DNA of 64,000 nucleotides from Methylotuvimicrobium sp. KM2. GTDB taxonomy: Bacteria > Pseudomonadota > Gammaproteobacteria > Methylococcales > Methylomonadaceae. Position numbers and translations under genes: made by a program. This document shows positions 56,578 through 64,000 of the stretch, piece by piece. Within the stretch, counting starts at the first letter, position 1, and the number at the start of each line of letters is the position of its first letter. A model generated the notes under the pieces. The model was not told the DNA's origin. It saw only the letters and a list, made by a program, of their open reading frames with translations, and did not search any database. The stretch is from assembly GCF_038051925.1 (NCBI RefSeq), contig NZ_CP150634.1:1674001-1738000 (forward strand), read 5' to 3'.

Positions 56578-58056
56578 TCAATCCAGTTCGATTTTCACTA
56601 AAGTGCCGTCAGGCATGACTTCGGTAATGAACTCTTTAGGCTCTTCGAGGTAGCGCGCCAAGATTGCCGATGCTAATGCGCAAACTGCCAGAATGATGAA
56701 AAACGTAGACGGCGCGACATGACTCATCAGCGCTAAAAAAATAATCGCACCGGCATTGCCGTAAGCGCCGACGATGCCGGCTATCTGGCCGGTCATGGGT
56801 TTTTTGATCAACGGCGCGATAGCAAATACCGCGCCTTCAGCGGCCTGAAGAAATATCGAACACAACACCGTCATTGAAATAGTCATCATAATGGGCCAAT
56901 CGCCGGCAATAAAAGACATCGAGTAATAACCGAGCGAGGTACCGGCTAGAAACATCGTCAGCGAAAACTTGCGGCCGATTCTGTCGCTGAGCCAGCCCCC
57001 GGCCGGGCGGGCGATTAGGTTCATGGCAATGAAGCTCGATGCCATCAGGCCTGCATCGATCATCGAGACAGCTTGGGTTTCGCGGTAAATCGTAAAGAAA
57101 AACATCGGCAGCATCGATACCACGGCTAATTTGGAGCCGAACGTCATCAGATAAGCGACACTCAGAATAGTGATTTGTTTGAATGGATAATGGTGAATAC
57201 TGTCGATCGGGCGGCTGAGCCGTTCCGCATTGATTACGACGATTTGATAAGCTTGAACAAAGAAAAGTGTCCAGACAATGATGTTGATTGCAAGGACCCA
57301 GGGTGTACTAAGTAAATCGGCTTCCGGCGTCGATAGTTGCCAAGTGAGCAAAGACATTGCGGCATAAAGCGGTACGGTCGTGCAGATGTAAAGGAATAGG
57401 TCTTTTATCGAAGTAACCTCCATTGCGCCCGAACGTCTAGGTTTCAAATAGGGCACGTCGGGCGGCGTATCCTCGACATTCCGGTAATAGATGAACGCAT
57501 ATGCTAGCGACAAAATACCGGTTGCGGCAATCGCATAACGCCAGCCGTTTTCGGCGCCGAAATATAATGCCAGTCCCGGTAACAAGATAGTCGCGGCGGC
57601 TGAACCGAAATTGCCCCAGCCCCCGTAGATGCCTTCAGCAACGCCGACTTGCCGAGCGGGAAACCAATCGCCGATGATGCGAATGCCGATCACGAAACCC
57701 GCGCCGATAAATCCCAAACAGAAGCGCGCCCAGGCTAATTGTTCAAACGATTCGGCCATCGCAAAGGCTAAGCAAGGTAGGCTACTCAGTGCCAGTAGAG
57801 TGCTATAACTGATTCTTGCGCCGAAGCGGTCTACGACCATGCCGATGATGATGCGAGCCGGAATGGGCAGCGCAAAATTTAATAACAGCAGAATGTTGAC
57901 TTCGGATTCGGAGAGATTCACAGAATCCATGATCATAAGCATCAGCGGAGCATGATTGAACCAGACGACAAAGCTGATGAAAAAAGCCGTCCAGGTCAAA
58001 TGTAGGATTTTGATTTTACCGGAAAAGCCGAGTAACTTGAGTTGTAGTGTGGACAT
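56578..58056 (-). CDS. Nitrate/nitrite transporter (MFS, NarK/NasA family)
   Basis: 492 residues, about 12 membrane helices. Nitrate-transporter signatures: WTAFFISFVVWFNHAPLM, YGGWGNFGSAAATILLPGL (first nitrate signature-like), MNLIARPAGGWLSDRIGRK, and GQIAGIVGAYGNAGAIIFL (second signature). It extends the NNP-type group, with both conserved Arg positions plausible (WARFCLGFIGAGFVIGIRI; RPAGG). Divergent from nirB and downstream-coupled to the ANTAR gene. Confidence 0.92.
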   Translation of the reverse strand: MSTLQLKLLGFSGKIKILHLTWTAFFISFVVWFNHAPLMLMIMDSVNLSESEVNILLLLNFALPIPARIIIGMVVDRFGARISYSTLLALSSLPCLAFAMAESFEQLAWARFCLGFIGAGFVIGIRIIGDWFPARQVGVAEGIYGGWGNFGSAAATILLPGLALYFGAENGWRYAIAATGILSLAYAFIYYRNVEDTPPDVPYLKPRRSGAMEVTSIKDLFLYICTTVPLYAAMSLLTWQLSTPEADLLSTPWVLAINIIVWTLFFVQAYQIVVINAERLSRPIDSIHHYPFKQITILSVAYLMTFGSKLAVVSMLPMFFFTIYRETQAVSMIDAGLMASSFIAMNLIARPAGGWLSDRIGRKFSLTMFLAGTSLGYYSMSFIAGDWPIMMTISMTVLCSIFLQAAEGAVFAIAPLIKKPMTGQIAGIVGAYGNAGAIIFLALMSHVAPSTFFIILAVCALASAILARYLEEPKEFITEVMPDGTLVKIELD

Positions 58057-58059
58057 TAG

Positions 58060-58490
58060 CTGGTTTTACTGTGAAAGTTCGTAGATTTGGACTCATTATC
58101 TAATTTTTCGATCTAAGAAGCTCGACAGAGAAAATACCGGTTCCGGAGAGGGTGCGGTTGCTCGATCGACAGGCGTCGGCGGCAGGGCAGATTTTTGCTC
58201 CTCGGCAATTGCTCCTGCATTGCCCTAATACACGCCATCCATGGCGTAATGCAAAATCTGCATTCATGCCATCCATGGCAATCAGTCGCCGCCGTCGAGC
58301 CTACACGGACGTATTCACCCAGCACCTAAATAAGATATGATTTTGAATCATTGCCAAAGACCTATGGAATTTAGGTGCTGGGTTCACGGCGTCCTGTCGG
58401 GCGAGTGACCGCGCCCTCTCCACACAGAGAGCTTTCATTTGCCGGGGCGATGGCCGGGCCTTCATGAGAGTTACGGTGACCGAGAGGTGA
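58060..58490 (+). repeat. Dispersed palindromic repeat, family III, with 64-bp insertion
   Basis: Matches 3792-4022 in reverse orientation along its length. Also carries an internal segment (gcagatttttgctcct, gccatccatggcg) shared with 61800-61900. The core TTCAC at 58314-58318 is duplicated at 58383-58387 around the 64-bp insertion 58319-58382, which starts ccagcacctaaataaga and ends tttaggtgctggg. It separates the divergent transporter and nirB promoters. Confidence 0.85.
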
Positions 58491-58727
58491 ATAGTGCTTA
58501 ATTTAATAAAACAAGCAATTAATATGCCGATTTATGTTTTGGTGTCGCACGCTTGTTCATCCGGTTGCGGATAAATATATTGCTTTATATTGGTGCGGAA
58601 AGTTAACGCTATTCACCGAATGTGTGCGGTGAAAGCGGTAATTTAATGATTATCGAATCCGGATTGACTGATTAATTACTTGTTAAAACCCGATAAATAA
58701 AGGCTTCGCGAAAGTTGCTTGAAAACA

Positions 58728-58743
58728 TGGCATTCATATTGCT
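58728..58743 (+). promoter_or_regulatory. Sigma-54-type promoter (-24/-12) for nirBD
   Basis: tggcattcatattgct fits TGGCA-N6-TTGCW with GG at 58729-58730 and GC at 58741-58742, 12 bases apart. Predicted transcript start is near 58754, just before the leader hairpin. Sigma-54 control with NtrC is known for nitrate assimilation genes. An NtrC site could not be defined. Confidence 0.65.
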
Positions 58744-58755
58744 TTATCACTAACA

Positions 58756-58840
58756 AGACTCCTAACGGAGTACCGATTTTGTTGGGGCATTGGCGTCCTG
58801 TTCGAGTGATTCGTCACATCGACTGGACGCCTTTTTTTTT
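58756..58840 (+). terminator. Leader attenuator of nirBD: small hairpin plus intrinsic terminator
   Basis: Hairpin actcc-taac-ggagt (58758-58771) is followed by the stem ggcgtcc (58792-58798) / ggacgcc (58825-58831) with an inner stem around gtga-ttcg-tcac and nine T (58832-58840). It lies between the predicted start and nirB, where ANTAR proteins act in known nas/nir leaders. The antiterminator hexaloop itself could not be assigned with certainty. Confidence 0.75.
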
Positions 58841-58875
58841 GCCTAAAATTTAGATACAGAAAACCGAGGTTGCCG

Positions 58876-61431
58876 ATGAGCAAGAAACAAACATTAGTCG
58901 TGATTGGTAACGGTATGGTCGGCCAAAACTTTTTGGCCGGACTGGTGAGCAGCGGCGCGAAGGAACATTATGAGGTCGTCGTGTTTTGCGAGGAACCCAG
59001 GCCGGCTTACGACCGAGTTCATCTGTCGGCGTTTTTTTCCGGCAAGACCGCTCAGGATCTATCCATGGTCGAAGACGGTTTTTTCGAACAACACGGCATC
59101 ACAGTACACTTAGGCGACAGAGCAAAATCGATAAACCGTAGCGCTAAAACAGTTCTATCGGAGAAAGGCGTCCACATCGCTTACGACAAAATCGTGTTGG
59201 CGACCGGATCATACCCGTTCGTACCGCCGGTAGCGGGGCATGAACGCGAGCGGTGCTTGGTTTACCGAACCATCGAAGATTTGGAGGCGATTCAAACAGC
59301 GGCCGAACAATCCAAGGTCGGCGTCGTGGTCGGCGGCGGCCTGCTCGGACTGGAAGCCGCCAAGGCCTTGAAAGACTTAGGCTTGACCACGCATGTCGTC
59401 GAATTCGCGCCGCGCCTAATGGCGGTGCAATTGGACGACGGCGGCGGCGCATTGTTGAAGCGCAAGATCGAAGCGCTCGGCGTAACTGTGCATTTAAATA
59501 AGAACACGACCTTGATCGACGACGGCGAGAGTTGCTTGCATAAAATGAATTTCGCCGGCGGGGATGCGCTCGAAACCGACTTGATTTTGTTCTCGGCCGG
59601 CATTCGTCCGCGCGACGATATCGCCCGGGCCTGCGAATTGGAAGTCGGCCCGCGCGGCGGCATCGTGATCGACAATCAATGCCGGACTTCCGATCCCGAT
59701 ATTTTCGCGATCGGCGAATGTGCATTGTGGAATAACCGGATATTCGGCTTGGTCGCGCCGGGTTATGCAATGGCGCGTACCGTCGTGTCGGTGCTCGAAG
59801 GCGGCGACAATTATTTTACCGGCGCCGATATGAGTACCAAATTGAAGTTGATGGGCGTCGATGTCGCAAGCATCGGCGATGCGCATGCGCAGACGCCGGG
59901 TGCATTGGTCTACACCTATCAAAACGGCGATAGCGAAGTCTATAAGCGACTTGTGGTTAACGCCGATAAAAAACGGCTATTAGGTGCAGTGCTGGTCGGC
60001 GATGTTTCGGGTTACGGAACCTTGCTGCAATATTGCTTGAACGGTATCGAATTGCCGGAAAACCCGGATTCGTTGATTTTGCCGCACCGTTCCGACGAGT
60101 CGGTCGGCCTCGGGCCCGATGCACTGCCGATGTCGGCGCAAATTTGTTCATGTCATGATGTTGATAAGGCAACGCTTTGTTCGGCGATCGAAGCCGGTTG
60201 CAATACGGTGTCCGCTCTCAAGTCGGAAACCAAGGCCGGAACCGGTTGCGGCGGTTGCGTGCCGTTGATGAAATCGGTCATGGAATGCGAATTGGCCAAA
60301 CTTGGCATCGAGGTCAGCACCGATATTTGCGAGCATTTTCCGCATACCCGGCAGGAGTTGTATCATTTGATCATGGTCGAGGAAATCAAGACCTTCGACG
60401 AATTGATCGAAAAACATGGGCGCGGTCGCGGCTGTGAAGTTTGCAAACAAGCGGTCGGCTCGATTCTGGCCTCATACTGGAATGACTATATTCTCAAAAA
60501 AGAGCATGTCGGCTTACAGGATACCAACGATATCTTTCTCGCGAACATGCAAAAGGACGGCACCTATTCGGTCGTGCCTCGCGTGACCGGCGGCGAAATC
60601 CAGCCCGAGAAATTGATCGTGCTGGGGCAGGTCGCCAAAAAATACGGTTTGTATACGAAAATTACCGGCGGTCAGCGGGTCGATCTGTTCGGTGCCCGGG
60701 TCGAGCAATTGCCGTCGATCTGGCGGGAATTGATCGACGCCGGCTTCGAAAGCGGACATGCTTATGGTAAGTCCCTTAGAACCGTCAAATCCTGTGTCGG
60801 CAGTACTTGGTGCCGTTTCGGCGTCGATGATAGCGTCGGTCTCGCGATCGAGCTGGAAAACCGTTATAAAGGACTTCGGGCGCCGCACAAGATCAAATTT
60901 GCCGTGTCCGGCTGCACACGCGAATGCGCCGAAGCCCAGAGCAAAGACATCGGCGTGATCGCGACCGAGGGCGGTTGGAATTTGTATGTCTGCGGCAACG
61001 GCGGGATGAAACCCCGGCACGGCGATTTGTTCGCGACCCAACTCGACAAGGAAACACTGATCAAATATATCGATCGCGTGCTGATTTTTTATGTGCGTAC
61101 GGCCGACCGGATGCAGCGTACGTCGGTGTGGATGGAAAATATGGAAGGCGGCCTGGATTATTTGCGCTCGGTCGTGATCGAGGATAGTCTCGGTATTGGC
61201 GAAGCACTGGAAAAACAAATGCGCCATGTGATCGATACCTATCAATGCGAATGGAAAATTACGATCGAGGACGAGAGTAAATTGAAACGTTTCCGGCATT
61301 TCGTCAACAGCGACCGGCCCGACGATAACATCGTGTTCGTCGAGGAGCGCGGCCAAGTGCGCCCTGCCGATGAACGAGAACGGGAGGAATTGAAGGCCCG
61401 GAAGCACTTCAAGATATTGGAGGAGGCATGA
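58876..61431 (+). CDS. nirB: Assimilatory nitrite reductase [NAD(P)H], large subunit
   Basis: Reduces nitrite to ammonium. 851 residues from the ATG at 58876 (GAGG upstream; TTG at 58870 less likely). Domains: FAD/NADH-binding (VVIGNGMVGQNFL, ATGSYPFVPPV, GGGLLGLEAAKAL, IFAIGECALWN), then a BFD-like [2Fe-2S] domain with ICSCHDVDKATL and GTGCGGCVP. A second cysteine pair is in GRGCEVC. The siroheme/4Fe-4S domain has SCVGSTWCRFG and SGCTRECAEAQ. All expected ligands are present. Confidence 0.96.
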   Translation: MSKKQTLVVIGNGMVGQNFLAGLVSSGAKEHYEVVVFCEEPRPAYDRVHLSAFFSGKTAQDLSMVEDGFFEQHGITVHLGDRAKSINRSAKTVLSEKGVHIAYDKIVLATGSYPFVPPVAGHERERCLVYRTIEDLEAIQTAAEQSKVGVVVGGGLLGLEAAKALKDLGLTTHVVEFAPRLMAVQLDDGGGALLKRKIEALGVTVHLNKNTTLIDDGESCLHKMNFAGGDALETDLILFSAGIRPRDDIARACELEVGPRGGIVIDNQCRTSDPDIFAIGECALWNNRIFGLVAPGYAMARTVVSVLEGGDNYFTGADMSTKLKLMGVDVASIGDAHAQTPGALVYTYQNGDSEVYKRLVVNADKKRLLGAVLVGDVSGYGTLLQYCLNGIELPENPDSLILPHRSDESVGLGPDALPMSAQICSCHDVDKATLCSAIEAGCNTVSALKSETKAGTGCGGCVPLMKSVMECELAKLGIEVSTDICEHFPHTRQELYHLIMVEEIKTFDELIEKHGRGRGCEVCKQAVGSILASYWNDYILKKEHVGLQDTNDIFLANMQKDGTYSVVPRVTGGEIQPEKLIVLGQVAKKYGLYTKITGGQRVDLFGARVEQLPSIWRELIDAGFESGHAYGKSLRTVKSCVGSTWCRFGVDDSVGLAIELENRYKGLRAPHKIKFAVSGCTRECAEAQSKDIGVIATEGGWNLYVCGNGGMKPRHGDLFATQLDKETLIKYIDRVLIFYVRTADRMQRTSVWMENMEGGLDYLRSVVIEDSLGIGEALEKQMRHVIDTYQCEWKITIEDESKLKRFRHFVNSDRPDDNIVFVEERGQVRPADEREREELKARKHFKILEEA

Positions 61432-61760
61432 GCATGAGCGAATGGATCGATGTCTGCTCGGTCGACGATCTGCAGCCGGATTCGGGTGTTTGCGTCTGGG
61501 CGGATGGCAAGCAAATTGCTTTGTTTTATATGCCGAAGGAACAGTCGGTTTACGCGGTCGATAACTTCGATCCGTTCGGTAAGGCTAATGTGCTGTCGCG
61601 CGGTATGATCGGCGATATCGGAGGTCAGCCGATGGTGGCATCGCCGCTTTACAAACAGCATTTCAATCTGGAAACGGGCGTTTGCTTCGAGAATGAGACT
61701 GTCAAAATCGAAACCTATGGTGTTCGTATCGAAAATCGCCGAGTTGCCGTTAACGTTTAG
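61428..61760 (+). CDS. nirD: Nitrite reductase [NAD(P)H], small subunit
   Basis: 110 residues, Rieske-like fold without the Rieske iron ligands, as usual for NirD. WIDVCSVDDLQPDSGVCVWADGKQIALF, VYAVDNFDPFGKANVLSRG, SPLYKQHFNLETGVCFEN. Overlaps nirB by 4 bases (ATGA). Its stop codon coincides with the start of a family III repeat. Confidence 0.94.
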   Translation: MSMSEWIDVCSVDDLQPDSGVCVWADGKQIALFYMPKEQSVYAVDNFDPFGKANVLSRGMIGDIGGQPMVASPLYKQHFNLETGVCFENETVKIETYGVRIENRRVAVNV

Positions 61761-61978
61761 GAACGAGCATGAAATAACTTCGACAACTGTTAGAAGGGGG
61801 TTCGGTGGCTCGATTGACAGGTGTCGGCGGCAGGGCAGATTTTTGCTCCTGCAAAATCTGCATTCATGCCATCCATGGCAATCAGATTCCGCCGCCAAGC
61901 CTACATAGATGTATTTACGGCGTCCTGTCAAGCGAGTCACCGAACTGCCGCAAAGCCTATTACTTGTTCCTTAGGGAG
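61757..61978 (+). repeat. Dispersed palindromic repeat, family III (variant b)
   Basis: Runs from aggaacgagcatgaaataac to tacttgttcct. Matches 17793-18010 in reverse. Carries gcagggcagatttttgctcc and gccatccatggcaatcag internal palindromes and the core. Lies between nirD and the PhzF-like gene. Confidence 0.85.
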
Positions 61979-61982
61979 ATTT

Positions 61983-62900
61983 ATGAAATATCACTATTAT
62001 ATTGCCGACGTTTTCACGAACCGGGTGTTCAATGGCGCGCAAATTGCCGTTTTTCCGAAAGCGGACGGACTCAATGCCGAAAAAATGGCCTTGATAGCCA
62101 AGGAACTGAATTTGTCCGAAACCGTCTTCATTTTTCATAAGCTCAATGACGGCAATGTGCGAAGAATGCGCATATTTTCGCCGCTGGCGGAGATTCATTT
62201 AGGCGGTCATCCGGTCATTGCCGCGGCTTTTGTATTGGCCAGTTGCGGCGATATCGAATTAAACGAGCCGATTACCCGGGTCGTGTTCGAACAAAATGCG
62301 GGGCCTGTCGAAGCGAACATTACGAGTGTCGGCGGAAAGCCCGGTTTTGTGCAATTTACTCGAAAAGTCAGCGCAATCGTCGACCGGTTTGCACCGGGCG
62401 ATGAAGAATTAGCCGCTTTTCTGGGCTTGGAGCAATCGGAACTCGATCACAAAAAGTATTCGCCAAGACTGGTTTCATGCGGTTATCCCTATTTGATCGT
62501 GCCGGTTTGGAAATACGAGTCGGTAAGAAAAGCCGTGTTTAATTATCCCGCTTGGAGCCAATCCACCGCGCCGCAAACCGCCGCGCAAGAGATTTTGTTG
62601 TTTGCGCCGAAAACGCCGTTCCCCGATGCCGATTTCAATTTACGGCTTCTGGGTCCTCATTTGGCCTTAACCGATGATCCGCCGGTCGGTAATGCGGTGC
62701 CGGCTTTTTGTTCGTATTTGTGTTCGTTCGAGCATACGCGTAAGGGCACGCATAGTTTCGCCCTGGACCGTGGCGACGCGCGTTCGCGGCGCAGTGTTAT
62801 TCGCATCGAAATGGATAACAAAGGCGAGGAGTTACTGCCTCTTCGCGTCGGAGGCGAGGCCGTGATGTTTGCCGAGGGGGTAATCGATTTGCCGAAATGA
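61983..62900 (+). CDS. PhzF-family isomerase-like protein
   Basis: 305 residues from the ATG at 61983, preceded by AGGGAGAT; the longer frame runs into the repeat. PhzF landmarks: YIADVFTNRVFNGAQIAVFP, LNLSETVFIF (catalytic Glu region), MRIFSPLAEIHLGGHPVIAAAFVL and PVGNAVPAFCSYL. PhzF-like proteins are diaminopimelate-epimerase-fold enzymes; most, like this one, are outside phenazine pathways and their substrates are unknown. It sits between nirD and cynS. Confidence 0.9.
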   Translation: MKYHYYIADVFTNRVFNGAQIAVFPKADGLNAEKMALIAKELNLSETVFIFHKLNDGNVRRMRIFSPLAEIHLGGHPVIAAAFVLASCGDIELNEPITRVVFEQNAGPVEANITSVGGKPGFVQFTRKVSAIVDRFAPGDEELAAFLGLEQSELDHKKYSPRLVSCGYPYLIVPVWKYESVRKAVFNYPAWSQSTAPQTAAQEILLFAPKTPFPDADFNLRLLGPHLALTDDPPVGNAVPAFCSYLCSFEHTRKGTHSFALDRGDARSRRSVIRIEMDNKGEELLPLRVGGEAVMFAEGVIDLPK

Positions 62901-62914
62901 AGGTTTACCCTTAG

Positions 62915-63003
62915 CAGTGTAGCCCGGATGGAGTGTAGCGCAATCCGGGACGTTCGAAGCCACGCCATTCACGTATTCCGCTACGCTGCATACGGGCTAC
63001 GTG
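62915..63003. repeat. Dispersed palindromic repeat, family VI
   Basis: gtagcccggatggagtgtag ... atacgggctacg with an inner acgttcgaagccacgcc segment. Partner copy at 42665-42750. Lies downstream of the PhzF-like gene, convergent with cynS. Confidence 0.75.
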
Positions 63004-63056
63004 CTGCAACATTACGGTTTGAATAGAGTTGGGTTATAGAGCAAATCTAACCTGGC

Positions 63057-63536
63057 TTACCAGGACTTATAAGGCAAAAACTTACCGTTCATCGTGATAA
63101 TAACGCGATCGCCGGCTGGGTTTTCTTCCTTGCCCACCGTCATGCTGAAATCGATCGCGCTCATGATGCCGTCGCCGAATTTTTCGTGAATGATTTCTTT
63201 CAAGGTTTCGCCGTAAACGCCGACGACTTCATAAAGTCGGTAAATCAGTGGGTCTTGAGGTACATCGAAGGCCCATTGTTTGTAAGGAAACATTGCCAGG
63301 GCGATTTGCACTTCGTTGGGTAGTTCCAGAACGGCGCATAGTTTTTCGGCCAGTTCCGGTTTCATGCTGTTCATTCCCAGACAAGCCGAGGTCAGCCAAA
63401 CCTCATCGACGCCGATTTGTTCGGCAATGGCCGTCCAGGTGAGTTGCTTTTGTACTTTTGCCGTGATGATCCGATCGGTCATTTGCTCTTTGGTGAGCAA
63501 GGAATCGGCTTTGCTGGATGATGGAGTCGTTTTCAT
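63057..63536 (-). CDS. cynS: Cyanate hydratase (cyanase)
   Basis: 159 residues. Converts cyanate and bicarbonate to CO2 and carbamate, giving ammonium and CO2. N-terminal POU/helix-turn-helix-like region (VQKQLTWTAIAEQIGVDEVWLTSACLGM) and the C-terminal catalytic part PLIYRLYEVVGVYGETLKEIIHEKFGDGIMSAIDFSM. This contains the active-site Arg, Glu and Ser of the decameric enzyme. Ends in NGKFLPYKSW, the usual C-terminus. Follows the kinase gene with one base between them. Confidence 0.96.
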   Translation of the reverse strand: MKTTPSSSKADSLLTKEQMTDRIITAKVQKQLTWTAIAEQIGVDEVWLTSACLGMNSMKPELAEKLCAVLELPNEVQIALAMFPYKQWAFDVPQDPLIYRLYEVVGVYGETLKEIIHEKFGDGIMSAIDFSMTVGKEENPAGDRVIITMNGKFLPYKSW

Positions 63537-63537
63537 A

Positions 63538-64000
63538 TTAAATACCTCTTTTGCTGAGTTGGATTAATAACGTGACGACGATAATCGTCAAGATGAGAGA
63601 AATGCTTTTCCAGAAGGTCACGGGGTCGCGCTCTATGAGCGGCGCTTGCGTTTTATTCAAAAACGTTGGGTTCGGATAACGCAGGTCGTGAACAAATTCG
63701 GATAATGCTTCGTATCGCTTGTAGGGATTCGGGTGGACGGATTTCTTGATGGCATCATCGATCCAGGCCGGAATCGCTCGAGCATCATCCAGGATGGAGT
63801 AATAGTTCAATCGATTTTGAGCTGCTTTCGTTTTACATTTGGCGACTTGAGTGCCATAAGGCAGATTTCCGGTCAGCATTTGGTAGGTTATTACGCCTAA
63901 CGAAAACAAGTCCGAGCGAGCCGTTCCGTTTTCGCCTAAAAAATATTCGGGGGCGCTATACGGAGCAGTGCCGAGTAATGGGTGCCGTTCGGTGGGGCTG
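63538..64000 (-). CDS. Ser/Thr protein kinase, C-terminal part (5' end beyond window)
   Basis: Reverse-strand frame open from 63999 to the stop at 63538. It shows the end of a eukaryotic-like kinase domain: GTAPYSAPEYFLGENGTARSDLFSLGVITYQMLTGNLPYG (activation-loop APE and helix F Asp; read in two parts). KRYEALSEFVHDL and a C-terminal membrane helix (SLILTIIVVTLLIQL) follow. Kinases of this type, often with an N-terminal PP2C domain, occur in nitrate-assimilation clusters of proteobacteria; the N-terminal part is not visible here. Confidence 0.88.
   Translation of the reverse strand, partial: SPTERHPLLGTAPYSAPEYFLGENGTARSDLFSLGVITYQMLTGNLPYGTQVAKCKTKAAQNRLNYYSILDDARAIPAWIDDAIKKSVHPNPYKRYEALSEFVHDLRYPNPTFLNKTQAPLIERDPVTFWKSISLILTIIVVTLLIQLSKRGI

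Noticed and set aside
58383..58840. Similarity between the nirB leader terminator (ggcgtcctgttcgagtga) and the family III repeat arm (ggcgtcctgtcgggcgagtga)
   Set aside because: Suggestive of a repeat-derived terminator, but the match is short and the partner arms differ, so chance is not excluded.
59144..59770. 208-codon reverse frame inside nirB
   Set aside because: Arginine-rich shadow of the well-supported nirB coding strand.

Overview
The window most likely comes from the chromosome of a gammaproteobacterial (type I, Methylococcales-like) methanotroph or methylotroph of moderate GC content. The main evidence is a complete fhcBADC set (47.8-54.1 kb) for the formyltransferase/hydrolase complex of the tetrahydromethanopterin C1 pathway. 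Supporting evidence is an exosortase-linked exopolysaccharide locus, minor type IV pilins, and an assimilatory nitrate/nitrite/cyanate cluster. Genus cannot be fixed from the sequence alone.

Layout. 0-3.8 kb: 5' part of mgtE (runs off the left edge), an OprO/OprP-type porin and a small PA3496-family protein. 4.1-14.5 kb: cell-surface polysaccharide genes: EpsI-like protein and exosortase, an S1C protease, a polyprenyl-phosphate sugar transferase, galE, cysC, a DHH phosphoesterase, manC and galU. Four different 7-bp tandem arrays sit between these genes. 14.6-17.7 kb: an unrecognised protein and two response regulators, one with a degenerate HD-GYP domain. 18.1-24.7 kb: sbcDC and a membrane sulfatase-like enzyme. 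24.9-32.8 kb: mobile DNA: an IS110/IS1111-type element, then a group II intron broken by an IS66-family element (8-bp target duplication) whose own transposase carries an amber codon. 32.9-37.1 kb: minor pilins (fimT, pilW, pilX, pilV on -; pilE-like on +). 37.4-44.1 kb: accessory genes (hicAB, Rpn-like nuclease, two Uma2-type proteins, a coiled-coil membrane protein) around dapE and an ArsC/YffB-like gene. 44.5-47.4 kb: dapD, dapC and an M48 lipoprotein protease. 47.8-54.8 kb: fhcB, fhcA, an insertion of four small toxin-antitoxin-like genes, fhcD, fhcC and a NYN/PIN-like gene. 55.4-64 kb: nitrogen assimilation: ANTAR regulator, NarK/NasA transporter, nirBD behind a sigma-54-like promoter and an attenuator, a PhzF-like protein, cyanase and the 3' part of a Ser/Thr kinase gene.

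The most unusual property is the density of dispersed palindromic repeats. Three related families share a core (gcctacatggacgtattcac then ggcgtcc) inside different inverted-repeat arms and carry exchangeable internal hairpins. Three copies hold a 64-bp palindromic insertion at exactly the same TTCAC site. One copy lies inside a 169-bp element with perfect 18-bp terminal inverted repeats. The IS1111-type element sits precisely at the outer end of another copy, and its 3' non-coding region holds short matches to the target, as expected of an RNA-guided IS110-group element. A further copy has replaced the 5' end of a DUF4160-like gene inside the fhc cluster.

Functional links: galU, galE, manC and the sugar transferase supply and start exopolysaccharide assembly. 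The dap genes make diaminopimelate. The fhc genes run C1 oxidation from formyl-H4MPT to formate. Nitrate is imported and nitrite reduced to ammonium, probably under combined sigma-54 and ANTAR antitermination control. All assignments are by reading motifs and family resemblance; no database search was run.
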